In this document: positions 22,493 through 35,560 of the stretch, one piece after another | Layout: every line of letters begins with the position of its first letter | How positions within the stretch are numbered: position 1 is the stretch's first letter | NCBI GenBank assembly: GCA_016748015.1 | Contig: JAAOMT010000198.1 | Coordinates: 300,894-364,893, forward strand | Direction of reading: 5' to 3' | Source of the DNA: Geosiphon pyriformis | Taxonomy: Eukaryota > Glomeromycota > Glomeromycetes > Archaeosporales > Geosiphonaceae | Length of the DNA stretch: 64,000 nucleotides | Position numbers and translations under genes: made by a program | The notes under the pieces: model-generated | Database searches by the model: none | What the model was told of the DNA's origin: nothing | What the model saw: only the letters and a program-made list of their open reading frames with translations

Positions 22493-24071
22493 TTATTGGT
22501 GGAATCGGAAGTTTTTTTTTTGTTTTTGAACTTTTCTTAACATCTTTTGGACTCGTTCTGCGCGTAATTCATTTCTAATTTTTTCGTCAGCTAGATAACC
22601 TCTATTCTCAGGATCTGAATAGTAAACTGAAAAATTGCAAAGTTAGGGTTAATAAGATATAAATAGACATATTTCAGAGAAGTTTGAATTTTATAATAGT
22701 GGAAACTCACTGATATCCCTTTTTTTCATTGGGCGCCCAAACCTTGGTATTCTCCAAAATTTCTCGGGGTAAAGGGTAGCTCTGAGTGAAAGGGGAGTAT
22801 AATATCGGCAAGTGATATGTCCGCCCACACCCTCAATAGCTGCTATAGATTTCCTATCGGCTGCTGCAACTTCTATAGTAATTGGTGTTTTCAAGTATTC
22901 GGAACCCTAATTATTTTAAAGAAATTATCAAATATTGCACCTCCCAAAGATAAAGGCGTTTTGGAATTTATATTTACGATGCCAGTAATTTTGACGCCAT
23001 CCTTTTTTACCCCATGAACACAACGCGTGTCTAGAAGGTCTTTCATGCTAACTGCTCGGTTTGGATCAATTCTCCCCCGATCAATCCAATACTGAAGACG
23101 GTCAAGTGGTAACAGTGTGAACTTCTTTATAGAGCTTGATCAGAAATTTTTACAAAAAATAAGCTAGATAATCACATAGGCAAAAAGATTATGATCAAAT
23201 AAGATTATTCTAAAATTACGCACGGATCATGAGCCATTTTCGGAAACGCCTTGTGAAGAGGGGTTTGCCCACCCTCAAAACCACGTCTTGGTTTCGAATT
23301 TCCACTGCGAGACTTTTGACCTCCGCTACCACGTCCACATTTCTTGCCTCGGCCAGAGCTTGCCCCACGACCTAAGCGACGTTTCTGGATAANNNNNNNN
23401 NNNNNNNNNNNNGGTCTTTCATGCTAACTGCTCGGTTTGGATCAATTCTCCCCCGATCAATCCAATACTGAAGACGGTCAAGTGGTAACAGTGTGAACTT
23501 CTTTATAGAGCTTGATCAGAAATTTTTACAAAAAATAAGCTAGATAATCACATAGGCAAAAAGATTATGATCAAATAAGATTATTCTAAAATTACGCACG
23601 GATCATGAGCCATTTTCGGAAACGCCTTGTGAAGAGGGGTTTGCCCACCCTCAAAACCACGTCTTGGTTTCGAATTTCCACTGCGAGACTTTTGACCTCC
23701 GCTACCACGTCCACATTTCTTGCCTCGGCCAGAGCTTGCCCCACGACCTAAGCGACGTTTCTGGATAAGGTTGAAGAAGAAAAAAAGGGTCAGACAATTG
23801 TCTCAGTTGATTAAATTCTGCAGCATAGGCTATTGAATCAATTGAAGAAAATTCGGAAAAGATAAATTAACACCTCTTTGACAGCTTTCGGATTATCACT
23901 TATAGTATTCAATGCAATTTTGCTGGCCACATAAAATCGTATACCAACGTTATAATCTTTTGGCAATAATTTGAGCGAGGGTATTACATTTGGCTGATTC
24001 CTTAAGTGATAAATTGGTGCATGAAAATTCTTAAGAGTAAAAGAGACGAGGGAAGAATGGAAACGAAACAT
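22493..24071 (-). CDS. Mitochondrial ribosomal protein uL15m, five exons, split by a false gap
   Basis: Exons on the minus strand: 24071-23874, 23760-23600, 23134-22978, 22906-22711 and 22626-22493, giving 281 aa after the duplicated 356 bp is counted once. Structural protein of the mitochondrial large subunit. Residues 1-60 are rich in Arg, Ser and hydrophobics with few acids, fitting a presequence. The uL15 signature follows: [27 protein letters not shown], then [15 protein letters not shown]. Later blocks include [29 protein letters not shown] and [12 protein letters not shown], as in mitochondrial L15. Exon 2 occurs twice (also 23224-23384) and exon 3 is complete only in the left copy. 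Exon 3 uses donor GTAAAT at 22977; the later GTGCAA donor would break phase. It converges on the XLF gene. Confidence 0.88.
23393..23412. other. Assembly gap 2 (20 N)
   Basis: Twenty N inside the uL15m gene. Bases 23037-23392 and 23413-23768 appear identical (356 bp) and include exon 2 and part of exon 3. This is an unmerged contig overlap. Removing 376 bp restores a normal gene. Confidence 0.92.
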
Positions 24072-27000
24072 CAAAGTTTAAAAGTTGCTCGGGGTTATCG
24101 TAGTGGATTAATAGCATAAATTAAATGATTGTAAATTGTGTTTGACACATTATAACATTATCCCAAAACTTAATTTGAAAAACAATTGTTTAAACCTAAA
24201 AAAATTAAAATTATTAATTTAATAATATAATTATTTACGCATATTATATGAGAAGAGAGCAGAGAATAGCCCAAGAAATATTTTAATACTTTTTTCTATA
24301 CCTATTTTATTTCTTAAGCTATTTTTTCAATAAACCTTAATTTGGGAAACTAGAAAAAATAAGCAGCATTACTAAAGTTATGTCCAAAAAAAAAGAAGTA
24401 TTGCTGAACATAAGTTTGAAAAGTTGAATAAAAAGATCTGTTTATAAAGAAGTTAATTGAAAAAGTTGTAATAACTAAAGCTAATATAAATGTGCTTTTA
24501 AAAAGCCTATAACTTGAAACAATAAAATATGTAGCTTTTATAATAAGTGTATTAGCTTTAATTATTGACTAAAAATTTTTTTGATAGTTTTATGAATTTG
24601 ACTTTGAAAATCACCAAAACCAAGCATTTTATTAATAAAAAACTGATAAAACAGCTTAATTTTAATGGTATTAATATAAATAAAAATAGTTTTCTGCTTT
24701 TTTTTTGTATTATTAGAAAATCTTGTTTTTTTTTTAATGTTTAAAAATTATTTGCTTTAAACATTAACTTAATAATATTAAAATTTTTTTTTAAGAAAAA
24801 TTACATATAGTTAAAAAAAAATCATTAATGATTGGCTTTAAAAAAAAACTCTTTTTTTTATTGATTTTTTGATTATAATAAAAGTTAATAAAAGTTAAAA
24901 GAATATTTTATTTCTTTTTTTTTATCTTGTTTTTTTGCAACTTATTTTTTTAATACATTTTTGTTTATAATAATAGATACAATAAGCTTTTTTATTAATA
25001 ATTTAATTATAAACAAAGCTAAAATAAAAACTTATTTTAATATTAAAAAAAAATACACATATATATATATATTTAAAAATACCAAAAAAGATTAGAAAAT
25101 TTGTTCTTAATACTAAAATTAATAATTTATTTGTTAGTTTTGATTATAAATATATTAAATTCTAATAGTGTTATAATGTTTAAATTATAAAATAAATATT
25201 AAAATTAATAATATATTAAATATTAAAAATTTATAAAACTTTATTGTAAAAAAAACTTGTTATATTAATTTAAATAAATTATATAATTTTAAAACAATAA
25301 ATAAAATAATTCTATAAAAAACTTGTATTTAAGTTTACAATTTAATAAAATTATTATTATTATTATTATTTTTTAATAATATAGATAATAATAAAGTTTT
25401 AAAGCTTTTTTTTAAGTTAAATAAATTAAAATTTTTAATTATTGTATTAATTAAAAAAAAAAATTTTAATTTAATTTAATTTTTTATTTTAAATATTAAT
25501 ATTTTGGTTATTAATAAAAAAAGTTTAAATAATAAACTAAAATTTATTAAAAAGTTTTTTTACTAAGTAAATAATTTTAAAAAAATAAAACTTTTTAAAA
25601 ATTTCATAATATTATTTAATCAATATTTATTTTTAAATTGAATTTAGATAAACAAAAAATTTAATTATTAAAAATTTTTTTTTAGTAAATACTAATATAA
25701 AAAAAAAATTTATATAAATTAAAAAGTAATAATTAAGAAAATTTTAATTAATTTTTTGAAATTAGCTTTTACCAAATTTGGTAATTTTGTGTTAATTAAA
25801 ATACAGCTTATTAGATTATAATAAAAAATTATAATAAAATTTAAAAATAAAATAACTATAATTTTTAAATAATTAATTTTCATAAATAAAAATTTTGTAC
25901 ATATAATTAAAATAAATATTAATAAATATTAATAAATTATTAAAAATTTTTATTAAACACTTGTATATTTTTTTAATAAATATTATTACTTATAATTTTT
26001 TTGATTTTTCTGATCTTTTGGCTTTATATAATAAAAAAACTTGTATTATTATTTATAATTTGGTTTTTTATGTTTATATTAAATATGTTATTGTTTAATT
26101 TAAGATTAAAAACTTTGAATATAATATTATTATTTAATTTTAATTTTTAAAAATATTAATTTATCCTAAATTAATTTATTTATACCAAGTTATACTGTTT
26201 ATAAACAGTTTAATTATATGTTTTTATGTATAATTTTAATAAAATTTTTAATAATTATATTATAAAAAGTATTATTATATATAATAAACAACAATTAATA
26301 AATATTTATATTAAAAAACAGATTTTTAATTTTTACTTAGTTTTTTTTTATAAAAAAACTTGAATTTAAATTGTTAATAATACTTAAACAAATTTTTTTT
26401 GGTGTTTTATTAAGTATTAATTTATTTTTAAATGTTAAATTTTTTTTGTTAATATATAATATTATTAAATTAAGATTTATTAATCTGAAATACAGTTTTA
26501 TTAACTTTATAAAACAAATTAATAAATTAACAAATAATTTTTTAATTTTATTTTGAATATAAGTTATTAATAACTTTTTTTTACAAAATTAAATAAATAA
26601 TATAATAATAAAAAAAAGATTAAATATAATTATTTACAACAAAATTGTAATAGTTTAAAATTTTTTACAATTTGAAAAGCTTAAAACTAATATTAAAAAT
26701 CTGTTAAAATTAATTATAAATATTTTAATATAATTAAACAAAATTAATAATTTTTTAAATTTTGATAAATTTTTGTCTTAATAATCAATTATATTTAGAA
26801 AATTGTAATTTATAATATTAGAAATATAAATATTTTTGTAAAATTAAATAATATAATCTCAATTATTACTAAAATTAAGTTGAAAAATAATGTTAAATTT
26901 TGAATTAAAAACAAATTTAATAAAATATATGTGTTTATATTTAGATTAAATTTGGATTATTAAAGTTTTAATATTGTAATTATTATAAATAGTAATTTAA

Positions 27001-27540
27001 TTAAACATATTTTTAAATTTTTAGAGATTCTAAAAAAACTTTTATTAATTTAATTATTATTTAAAACCAATTTTTTAATTTTAATTTTGGATTTGTATAT
27101 TAATATATTTTTTATTACAAAATTAAATCAAGTTTTTAATATTAATTTTTTTTATTAAAACAGTAAACTTTAATTTATTTGTGATAATAATTTTAATAAA
27201 AATAATATTAAATATAATACTAATTTTAAAATATATTTTAATTTAAAATCTTATAACTTATTTATTAGCTGTTTTTATAATCAAAGTTTTAATTTAATAT
27301 AATTTTAAAAAAGCAAAAAAAATTATTAATTATATTTTTATTAATATATTTTTGTTTATTGTAATTATTAAACAATATATTTATAATATTTTTAAGTTTT
27401 TTAATACTAATTATAATATTGTTTTAATTTTTGTTAATTTAAATAGGTTTTTAAATACTTATTTTATTATTGTATACAGACTTATTAATAAAAATTATTG
27501 AAAATATAAATTAAAAAGTATTAATAAAACTAAGTACTCT
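24072..27540. other. AT-rich region without recognisable genes
   Basis: The first 200 bp hold the uL15m upstream region. The rest is almost only A and T, with short TA and TTA runs (for example a TA run near 25060 and a TTA run near 25358). No reading frame carries a recognisable domain. By analogy with decayed LINE D it may be worn-out transposons, but nothing here proves that. Confidence 0.5.
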
Positions 27541-27549
27541 ATTTTATAG

Positions 27550-27910
27550 ATGTCAAGTCTTATACTAAAATTTCTGTTTTTGTGAGCACTTCTGATTTTC
27601 TTCTTTTAAAAATACTTGTTTTTTTATATAGTTATTAATGATTCTTTGGTCTCCTTTTAATTGACTTTTTTGAAGTTTAATTTGATTAAGTTGACTATTT
27701 TAATTGGATCTATTATTGGATCTATTATTGGATCTATTAGTTTTTTGATAATTGTATTTGAATAATTTGTTAAAGATGATTTTGTTTTAAGCAGTATTTT
27801 TAGTTTTAGAGTTAATAAACTTATAGTATATCTGAATGCTTTTAGCAAAATTGTTAGTAAGTTGAAAAAAAAGATAGTGTCTTTAAAAAAAATATATTAC
27901 ATGAATAATA
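27550..27910 (+). pseudogene. Decayed ORF fragment related to 18542-18883
   Basis: Interrupted plus-strand reading with LKFLF, YIVIND, LTFLKFNL and NAFSKIVSKLKKKIVSLKK, which lines up with LKFLF, CIVIYS, LAFLKFKL and the later Lys/Ile-rich part of 18542-18883. Hydrophobic-Lys heptads suggest a coiled coil such as those in LINE ORF1 proteins. A 12-bp unit close to ATTGGATCTATT occurs three times in tandem near 27702-27740. Confidence 0.35.
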
Positions 27911-28429
27911 TTGATATGTTTAATAGTTCTATAGATTAAGTTGTTGTTAATAATAAGATATTTTCTAATTTAATGTCATTTTAGGTTTATAAATCTATTG
28001 AAATTAGAACTAATTCTTTAAAGATAGTTAAATAACTGGTCAAATTAGTTTTTTGTAGTGTCACTTTGTTTGAAATAATTCAAAAAATGTCTTTTTTGAG
28101 TAAATTTTTTTTTTTATATTAGCATAGTATAGCTTAAACTGTTTTGAATAACTGATTATATATAAAAAGTACATGAATTTTATTTAGTATTGAAATATTT
28201 GGTTTTTTTTTAACTTCTAAATAATAATTGAATCATATTTATTAAACATTTAATAAAAAAAATAAAACCTAATAAAATGATTTTAAGCTTTTTTTTTTGT
28301 TAAAAACAATAATTAATAGCTAAAATTTTAAACTTATTTTATGCTTTTTAGCTTTTTTTAACTTTTAAATTAATTTTATAATAAATATAATTATTAAATT
28401 ACTTTAAAAATTAAAACAACTAAAAAATA

Positions 28430-29000
28430 TATTTTCAGTTTTTGTTTTTGTTTTTGCTTTATAAATAATTACCTTTTTTGTTATTTAAATTTAAGATTTA
28501 AATAAATAATTAATTAATTAATAAACTTATTGTTAATTTTGTTTAACTATTGAAATTATTAATATAAACAATAAAAAAAATTTAATTTGAATTTTACATT
28601 AATTAATTTTAATAACTATTTTATAATTAAAACAACAAAATTATAACATATTTATATGTTATTACTGTAGATTAATTAAACACTTTTTAAAAAATTACAA
28701 TAATTTTTTTTTGTTTTTACCAGTTTTTAAATACAATAACAATTAAAATAACAAAACTAATAATAATAGTATTTTTAATTAAAAATCTAATTATACTAAT
28801 ATAAATTTTTTTAAAAAAAATTTTTTAATTAAAATTAGTACTTATTAGTTTTAAATTAATAAATATATTTTCAAATAATAAGAATACAAATTAATCAAAA
28901 AAAATTTTTTATATATATTTAATTTAACAAATAATAATTATAAAATAAATAAATTAATTATTAATTTATTTAATTTTACAAAAAAAAAGCTAAGATTATT
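28430..29000 (+). pseudogene. Decayed Ty3/gypsy gag fragment, zinc-knuckle region
   Basis: Nucleotide similarity to about 32225-32820 with the same order of blocks. A zinc-knuckle remnant lies at 28657-28698 and reads CYYCRLIKHFLKNY, that is C-x2-C-x4-H-x4-Y, with the last Cys changed to Tyr. The downstream block around AAAAAAGCTAAGATT is shared with 32807. No other part of this element copy was identified. Confidence 0.55.
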
Positions 29001-29505
29001 TTTGGTTTAAACTTTAATAAATCAATAAAAGAATAGTACTCAATAAATAAACACATTTTTAGGAAATCATGACACATTTTTAAAAAGTAGTATAAAAAAA
29101 AAGTAAAAATATGTGAAATCTCATATAATACAAATTATATATATATAGTAAGAATATTAAAAACAGAAAAAAAAAACAATAATTAAAAACAAGTAATTAT
29201 AAAATATTTCTTTTTTCAAAAAATAATTTTTTATAATTTAAAATGAAATTATATTTATATCAATAAAAATACCTATTACTATCCAATTCATATTGTTATT
29301 ATTTAATTAAAAAATATTAATTACTTTTATACTATCAACAACTTATGTTGATAAAATTTAATACTTAACTATATTGAACCAATAACTCTTAATTATAACT
29401 ATTAACAAAATACTAATTTTTTATTTTTTTTCTTATTTTCTTTTATTTTTATTTTTTTATTATTTACTAATTAATTAAAAAAATTAAATGTTAAGTAATT
29501 AATAT

Positions 29506-31075
29506 TGTTACAGGTTGGAGTAACAAGTTAACAGATAGCAAGGAAGAACAGGATTATAGAGTAATGAAAATAATCAAAAAGATTTCAACTCCAAAGAGCG
29601 AATTAAATAAGTATGAATTCAATATACAAGATCAGTCTTATAAAATATCTCAGTTGCTATATTTTTCAAAAAATAACTGAAGAATTTGAAGGTAGAAAAA
29701 TAGTTCATACTGTTAACAAATGATTACATACTGGTATAATTCTATGTTTTACATCAGTGCTTTTATAATTCAATATTAGGTATTAGATATACTCTTCAGT
29801 CACATTTTATTCAATAATCTTCAAATGTTGCAATTTACACATTTTAAGAAAAGAGTAAAGAATAACCAACAAGTAATTTTTTATCCCAAAATATTCAAAT
29901 ACTTGAAGATAGGAAAAAGAAAATTAGCAATAAGAGAAGAATTGAGATAAAGTTGTTAATTTATTTTATTTCTTTCTTTGATTTCTACATGTATTTCTAC
30001 AGCTAAAAGATTTATTACTTATATAGCTATTAAAAGTGGTCAATAATCAAGTTAACAACTAGGTTAATGATCAGATCAATAATCAGGTCAACAGTTAGGT
30101 TATTGATCAAATCAATAATCACTTTCTAAAAATAAAATGGCTAATTATATATAACATCAGTGGCTAATATATGTGATAATTAATAAGAAGTATAGGTTTC
30201 AACCATAACAATATTAAGGATAATCTGGTAAAAATTTCATAAAACAAAAATAGAAAACTTAAAAATAACTTATTAAAAGAACATAACTATCAGTTTAAAC
30301 CAATTACTATGCTGAAAAAAGAAATTAACAAAAAAAATTATTAATTAAATCTTTGTTTATTATATTGTTATAATTGAAAACCATAGTTTTTATTAATTAT
30401 TACATAATTAGCCATCCTATTTTTAGATAGTAATTAATAATTTGATTATTGACTTAATTATTGATCTAATTATTAATTTGATTATTAACTTGATCAATAA
30501 CTTGATTATTAACTTAATTAATAATCTGGTTATTAATTATTTTTAATAGTTATATAAGCAATAAGTCTATTAGCTGTAAAAGAACATAATCAAAGTAACA
30601 AAATAAAACTCATTATTAATTATTTCCTTTTATATTGCTTATTCTTTTTTTCTTATCTTCAAGTATCTAAAAATCTTAGAATAAAAAATTACTTGTTGGT
30701 ATTTACATATCTTATCTTTTTTTTAATTTGTATTATTAGAATTAGTTTAAGAAGCAATTGTTTGTTTTTGTAATTTTTTAAATAAAAAAATAATTGAAAA
30801 GCATAACAATATTTGTTATTAATTTTAAAAATTACTGAGTTAAGACATAAAATAATAACAGTAGTATTATTTTGTTAACAATTATAAATTATTCTTCTAC
30901 TTTCAGATTCTTAAAAAAAATTCACAACTGTAATTTTTATAAGACTGATTACACATATTGAATCCTTATTTATTTAATTCATTTTTTTATTGTAATTCTT
31001 TTTTTAATTTATTTTATTATCCTATAATCTTGTTTTTTTTTGCTATTTATTAGCTTGTTACTCCAATTTGTAATA
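29506..31075. mobile_element. Fold-back element of 1.57 kb with long inverted arms
   Basis: Left arm about 29506-30152, right arm about 30402-31075, loop about 250 bp. The left end reads TGTTACAGGTTGGAGTAACA; the right end is its imperfect complement ending TTGTAATA. Near the loop each arm holds a tandem series of a 12-14 bp unit close to TTGATTATTGACTTA. A second, partial copy of the right arm lies at about 39470-40190. No transposase and no convincing target duplication were found; the outer edge could lie a few bases further out. Confidence 0.65.
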
Positions 31076-31559
31076 TAAAAGTGGTGTTTTTTGTGAAGTT
31101 GTCAAAAATTTATTTTGTTCTTTATTGTATGAATAATTATTTATATCTGATACAATAATTAGAAAAATACTTTACAATACACAATAGAAATAATTTAGAT
31201 TTTATTAAACTCAATTTTCTGCTCTTTTGCTTGATCTGCTTTTCTGTTAAAGAACAATTTAGCAAACAATTTTAAGATTTTTGGAACTGGTTTTTGAACA
31301 AGTATTTAGCTAAAATCTATATAGTCTATATAATCTATTTTTTTAATTAAGCTTACTTTAAAGAAACCTTTGGAAAAAAAATAATTACATTAATCAACTT
31401 TTATATTTAACAATCTTTGACCAATAGTTTCTTGATTTTGAATATTTGAATTATCAAATTTACATTTGAATTGTTATCTATTAATTAATTAGAACTTCCT
31501 TTAAAACAAAAGAAAAAAGTTATTAAACCATTTCTGTTTTTGATCTTTTTTTAAGTAAA

Positions 31560-32600
31560 TTAGACTATTCTACACAAACAGCTACCCCTAAACCAATAGC
31601 AGCTAATCTTATGCAAACAAATATTCTGACCACTCTTCAAAATATACAAATTGTTTTAGGGTAAAAAACAACATCACACTATTTTTATTTAGAAGCAATA
31701 CACAAAATCCAATTAAATAGTTAAATAATTTTGAAAGAACAATTATTGTCAATTAATATAATACTAAATACAAATTCCAAATTGTTGATGGCTCTCTTTA
31801 AGACTCTTTTATTACTTGGTTCTTACAAAAAACTAATGCTAGTATTTACCAAAAAATTATTAAGTAAATACCAACAAATGCTGAAGAAAAAAACATCTTT
31901 TTTACTATCTAGTTTGAAAACAAATTTAGAACTTCTATTTTAATCTCTAAATGATATATAGAATTAAAAAAAAACTTAAGATTCTGGTAAATTTGTAATT
32001 AAATATGCTAAAACAATCAAAAAGTTCATTAAATAAATAAACTTTGGAAAAAACTAAACAAAAGAACAAAAAATTTATTCCTTTATAAAAAAATTAAAAA
32101 TTAATTTATCTTATATTCTTTGGCTTCTTTTGGCTTTAAAAAATAACTCCACTATAGATATGGCTATTAAACTTGCTTAAAGAATTAAAAATAACCAAAA
32201 GATGTATTTAGAATCTATTTTTTTAGTTTTTGTTTCTGTTTTTGTCATGACTTCTGTTCTTTAAATAGCTGTTACTTTTTTTGCTGTCTAAACTCAAAAT
32301 TCTAATAAACAATTAATAAATAAACTTACAGCCAATCTTGTCCAGTTACTAGAATTCTTAGCCCAAACAGTCAAAAAAACTCAATAATTCTAAAGATCTA
32401 AATTTAAATTCTATTTTAATCAGTCTTAACAACTTTTTTATCAAAGACAACAAAATTGTGGCTTATTTATGTATTATTATTGTGAATTAACTGAACATTT
32501 CTCCAAAAATTACAACAAACTTCTTTTGTTTTTTTCAATTTTTAGAAACAATAATAACCAAAATAACAGATCTATTAACAATAATGTTTTTAATTAAAAA
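31560..32600 (+). pseudogene. Ty3/gypsy gag remnant
   Basis: Broken reading with a Gln/Asn-rich end (NQS, FYQRQQNCG) followed by a zinc-knuckle remnant at 32472-32513, YYYCELTEHFSKNY. The spacing C-x2-C-x4-H-x4-C is kept, but the first and last Cys are Tyr (TGT to TAT by G to A). The related copy at 28657 keeps the first Cys and has lost the last. Confidence 0.6.
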
Positions 32601-33279
32601 CTTAATTATGTCAATATCAATTTTTTTGAAGAGAATTTTTTAGTTAAAATCACTATTTATTAGTCTTTAACTGATAAACACATTTCTAAAGAATAAAAGT
32701 CCAAGTCAATCAGAAGAAAACCCCTTTTATACTTTTAATCTAACTAATAAAAATCATAATATAAATAAACTGATTATTAACTTCTGTAAATTTATAAGAA
32801 AAAAGAAAAAAGCTAAGATTAATTTTGTTCTAAATTTTAACAAAGTTTCAACTTCTATTGTTAATAATAATGAACCACCAAAAACCAAAGTTTTTAAGAA
32901 TTCTCCAAAGTTAAAATCTCCAAAGATAGTACAAAAATCTGGCTTCTATTTTATTGTTAAAAATCTTATAGAAACTTCAGTTCACATTATTTTTGGCCAG
33001 TTAATAACTTATCCACAGATTAGAAAAAATCTCTACAAATTATTAATTTCAAAGAAAAAGACACCAAAAACTAACAAGTATTCTTACTAAGCTGAACTTA
33101 TTAACAATAGTAATATTACTCTTCTAATTTGCAAAGCCTAAATAGTTGGTTATTTTATTAACTTGATTTTAAACAGTAAATTATTTGTATGTGTTATTAC
33201 TAAACACTTTTTAAAAACCATTGGTAGAAAGAGATAAATTTTTTACCAGACTTATAACTAATATACATAGTAATAAAAA

Positions 33280-33510
33280 GAAAAATTTTGGTATTGCCAA
33301 AGCTGTTTCTGTTTATATTAATAACATTAGTATTGAAATTAACACAGAAGTTTCAGAAACAAAAAAATACACTATCATTGTTAACAATAAATAATTTAAG
33401 AAAACAAAAGTTCTGTTTAATTATAAACTTTGTAAATTAACTATTAGATACAATAAAACGTTTATTATAGTTAAATATCATCATTAGACAACTTTTTTAG
33501 TACTTAAACA
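33280..33510 (+). pseudogene. Ty3/gypsy protease-region remnant
   Basis: Reads KAVSVYINNISIEINTEV, then SETKKYTIIVNNK. This resembles the part of gypsy aspartic proteases just after the flap that ends in an (I/L)(I/V)GNDWL block; here GND has become NNK. The catalytic DSG region was not located. Confidence 0.45.
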
Positions 33511-33979
33511 AAACCAAAAAAAAGAACAATCAGATAATAAAGATGATAAAGATAGTAATAAAAATAAAAACAAAAAAAAAACAAAAAAAAACTACTAAAC
33601 TTATTTATATTATTTTTACCAACAATGGTAAGCCATTAGATAATGTCAAAGCTAACAGAAAAAAAATCATTGTTAATAGCATGCTAATCTGTTGGTTTTA
33701 CTATAATATTCTTAGAAGAACTTTTGATAAAAAGCTTAACAAGAAAGCCAAATACAATTATTGGTAATATGGTTCTTGTGTTTAATGTTAGTGTAATAAA
33801 TTATTGTATTTTTCTAATAATAAATATAAATTTTGTCTAATTTATTACAAAAATTAAAAACCAATTAGCCTAATACCAAGAAAAAAAATAAAGAAAGTAC
33901 AAAAGTTTTTTGAAAATAAACTGTTAAAAATACAATCATTAATAGTAGAACAAAAAAACTCTCTCCAGAAGAAAAAAAA

Positions 33980-34850
33980 GTGAATATTGAAAACCTGTTA
34001 GTTAGAAATAGTCTAGTTATCTCAAAAAAAGATAATATTTCTAAACAAACTTATGTAATACAACATATTATTATCATTAGAGAAACTTGCCCTATTTATT
34101 TAAAGTCTTATCAGTTTAATTATTACAATAATAAATTCATTAAAAAAAAAAAACTGAATAAAAAACTTTAGATTTATACAAGAAACCAAGAATAAATAGG
34201 CCTTTTTAATTGTAGTAATATTCAAAAAAAGTGGAATTTTATGCTTTTGTATCAACTACTGTCAATTAAATATTATTATTAAAAGAAACATATACCCATT
34301 TTTTAAAATTGATGTAATACTAAACTAATTTAATAATACTGCTTTTTTCTTAACTATTAATTTAACTGCTAGATTCTAACAAATAGAAATAAATTCAGAA
34401 AGCAAAAATAAACTGTCTTTATTACCAAGTATAATATTTATAAATTCACAATCATGTTTTTTAGTCTTATTAATACTTCTTCTATTTTTCAATACTTAAT
34501 AGACAAAGTATTTAAATTAGTAAAAAAAAAACTTTGTTTTAGTTTATTTGGATGATATAATAATATACTTAAAAACCTGAAATAAATATCTTAAACATTT
34601 ACAAAAAGTTTTTGATCTGCTTAAAAATACTGATTTTAATATCAATTCAATTAAATCTTTTTTTAAACATCAATCTATCTAGTTCCTTGATTATCTTATT
34701 ATAAAAGATAAAATTTTCTTTGATTTAGCCAAGATTAAAAAAGTTTAGAATATTAGACAATCAATAAATATATATAAACTATGTTTTTTTCTTGGTTTGG
34801 TTTTTTATTATCACAAATTTGTTAAAAATTTCTCTAAAATTTTTTTTTTT
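33980..34850 (+). pseudogene. Ty3/gypsy reverse transcriptase remnant
   Basis: The pre-RT text YVIQHIII, PIYLKSYQFN matches the linker before gypsy RTs. FCINYCQLN at 34245 corresponds to the RFCxDYRxLN motif, with Asp to Asn and Arg to Cys changes. YPFFKIDVIL corresponds to YPLPxIDDIL. The catalytic box YLDD is intact at 34545-34556, followed by KHLQKVFDLL. Stops interrupt the frame. Confidence 0.75.
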
Positions 34851-34979
34851 TAATTAGCTATTCAAAAAAAATATCAATTACTACTAAAATATATATTAAC
34901 AAAAAACATTTGAAACTTTGAAAAAAAATTGGTTATAAAATTTATTAGTATAAATATTATTAGACTCTTAAAAATAACT

Positions 34980-35560
34980 CCTAATAACAACAAATACATT
35001 ATCATAGCTATTAACTATCTTATAAAATGGGTAAAAACAAAAGTTATTTCAAACTAAACAGCAGTTTTTATAGCCAATTTTATATATAAATATATTATTT
35101 ATCATCATGGGTGCCCAAGAAAACTTTTATCTTATAAAAAAAAACTTTTTTTAGTATATTAATTAAAGAACTTTGTAGAAAAATAAAAATACATTATAAA
35201 CTTTCTTCTTCTTATTACTCATAAACAAATAATTTAATAGAATATTTCAATAAAACACTATATAAAACTCTAACCAAAATTAGTAAAAAAACAACTTTAT
35301 AAAACAAAGTACTGTTTTTAGTTTTGTTTGTTTATAGAACTGTAAATTATAATATAACAATTTATAAACTTTTTTATATATTCTATGGACAAATAACAAT
35401 TTTACCAATAGAAACAAACATTAAAACAATATTTTTAAAAAAAATCACAATAAAAAATTACAAAAACATTTTGCAAAAAAAACTTGGTACTATTCTTAAC
35501 TTCTTGGTAAAAGCACAAATAATTGTTTTTGAAAAAATAAAACAGTTTTAAGAAAAGTTT
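34980..35560 (+). pseudogene. Ty3/gypsy integrase remnant (core only)
   Basis: NKYIIIAINYLIKWVKTKVI matches the gypsy integrase core strand that carries the first catalytic Asp; here Asp is Asn (ATNYL type). YHHGCPRKLLS follows (about 35098), the usual RHGxPxxxxSD block. After a gap comes the FxYRTxxxxxTxxxPF-like block VYRTVNYNITIYKLFYIFYG (35327-35386). The N-terminal HHCC zinc finger is absent. Confidence 0.7.

Noticed and set aside
22893-22940. Alternative splice of uL15m exon 3 with donor GTGCAA at 22940
   Set aside because: It leaves phase 1 and forces either a stop or loss of the conserved [13 protein letters not shown] block; donor GTAAAT at 22977 keeps both frame and homology.
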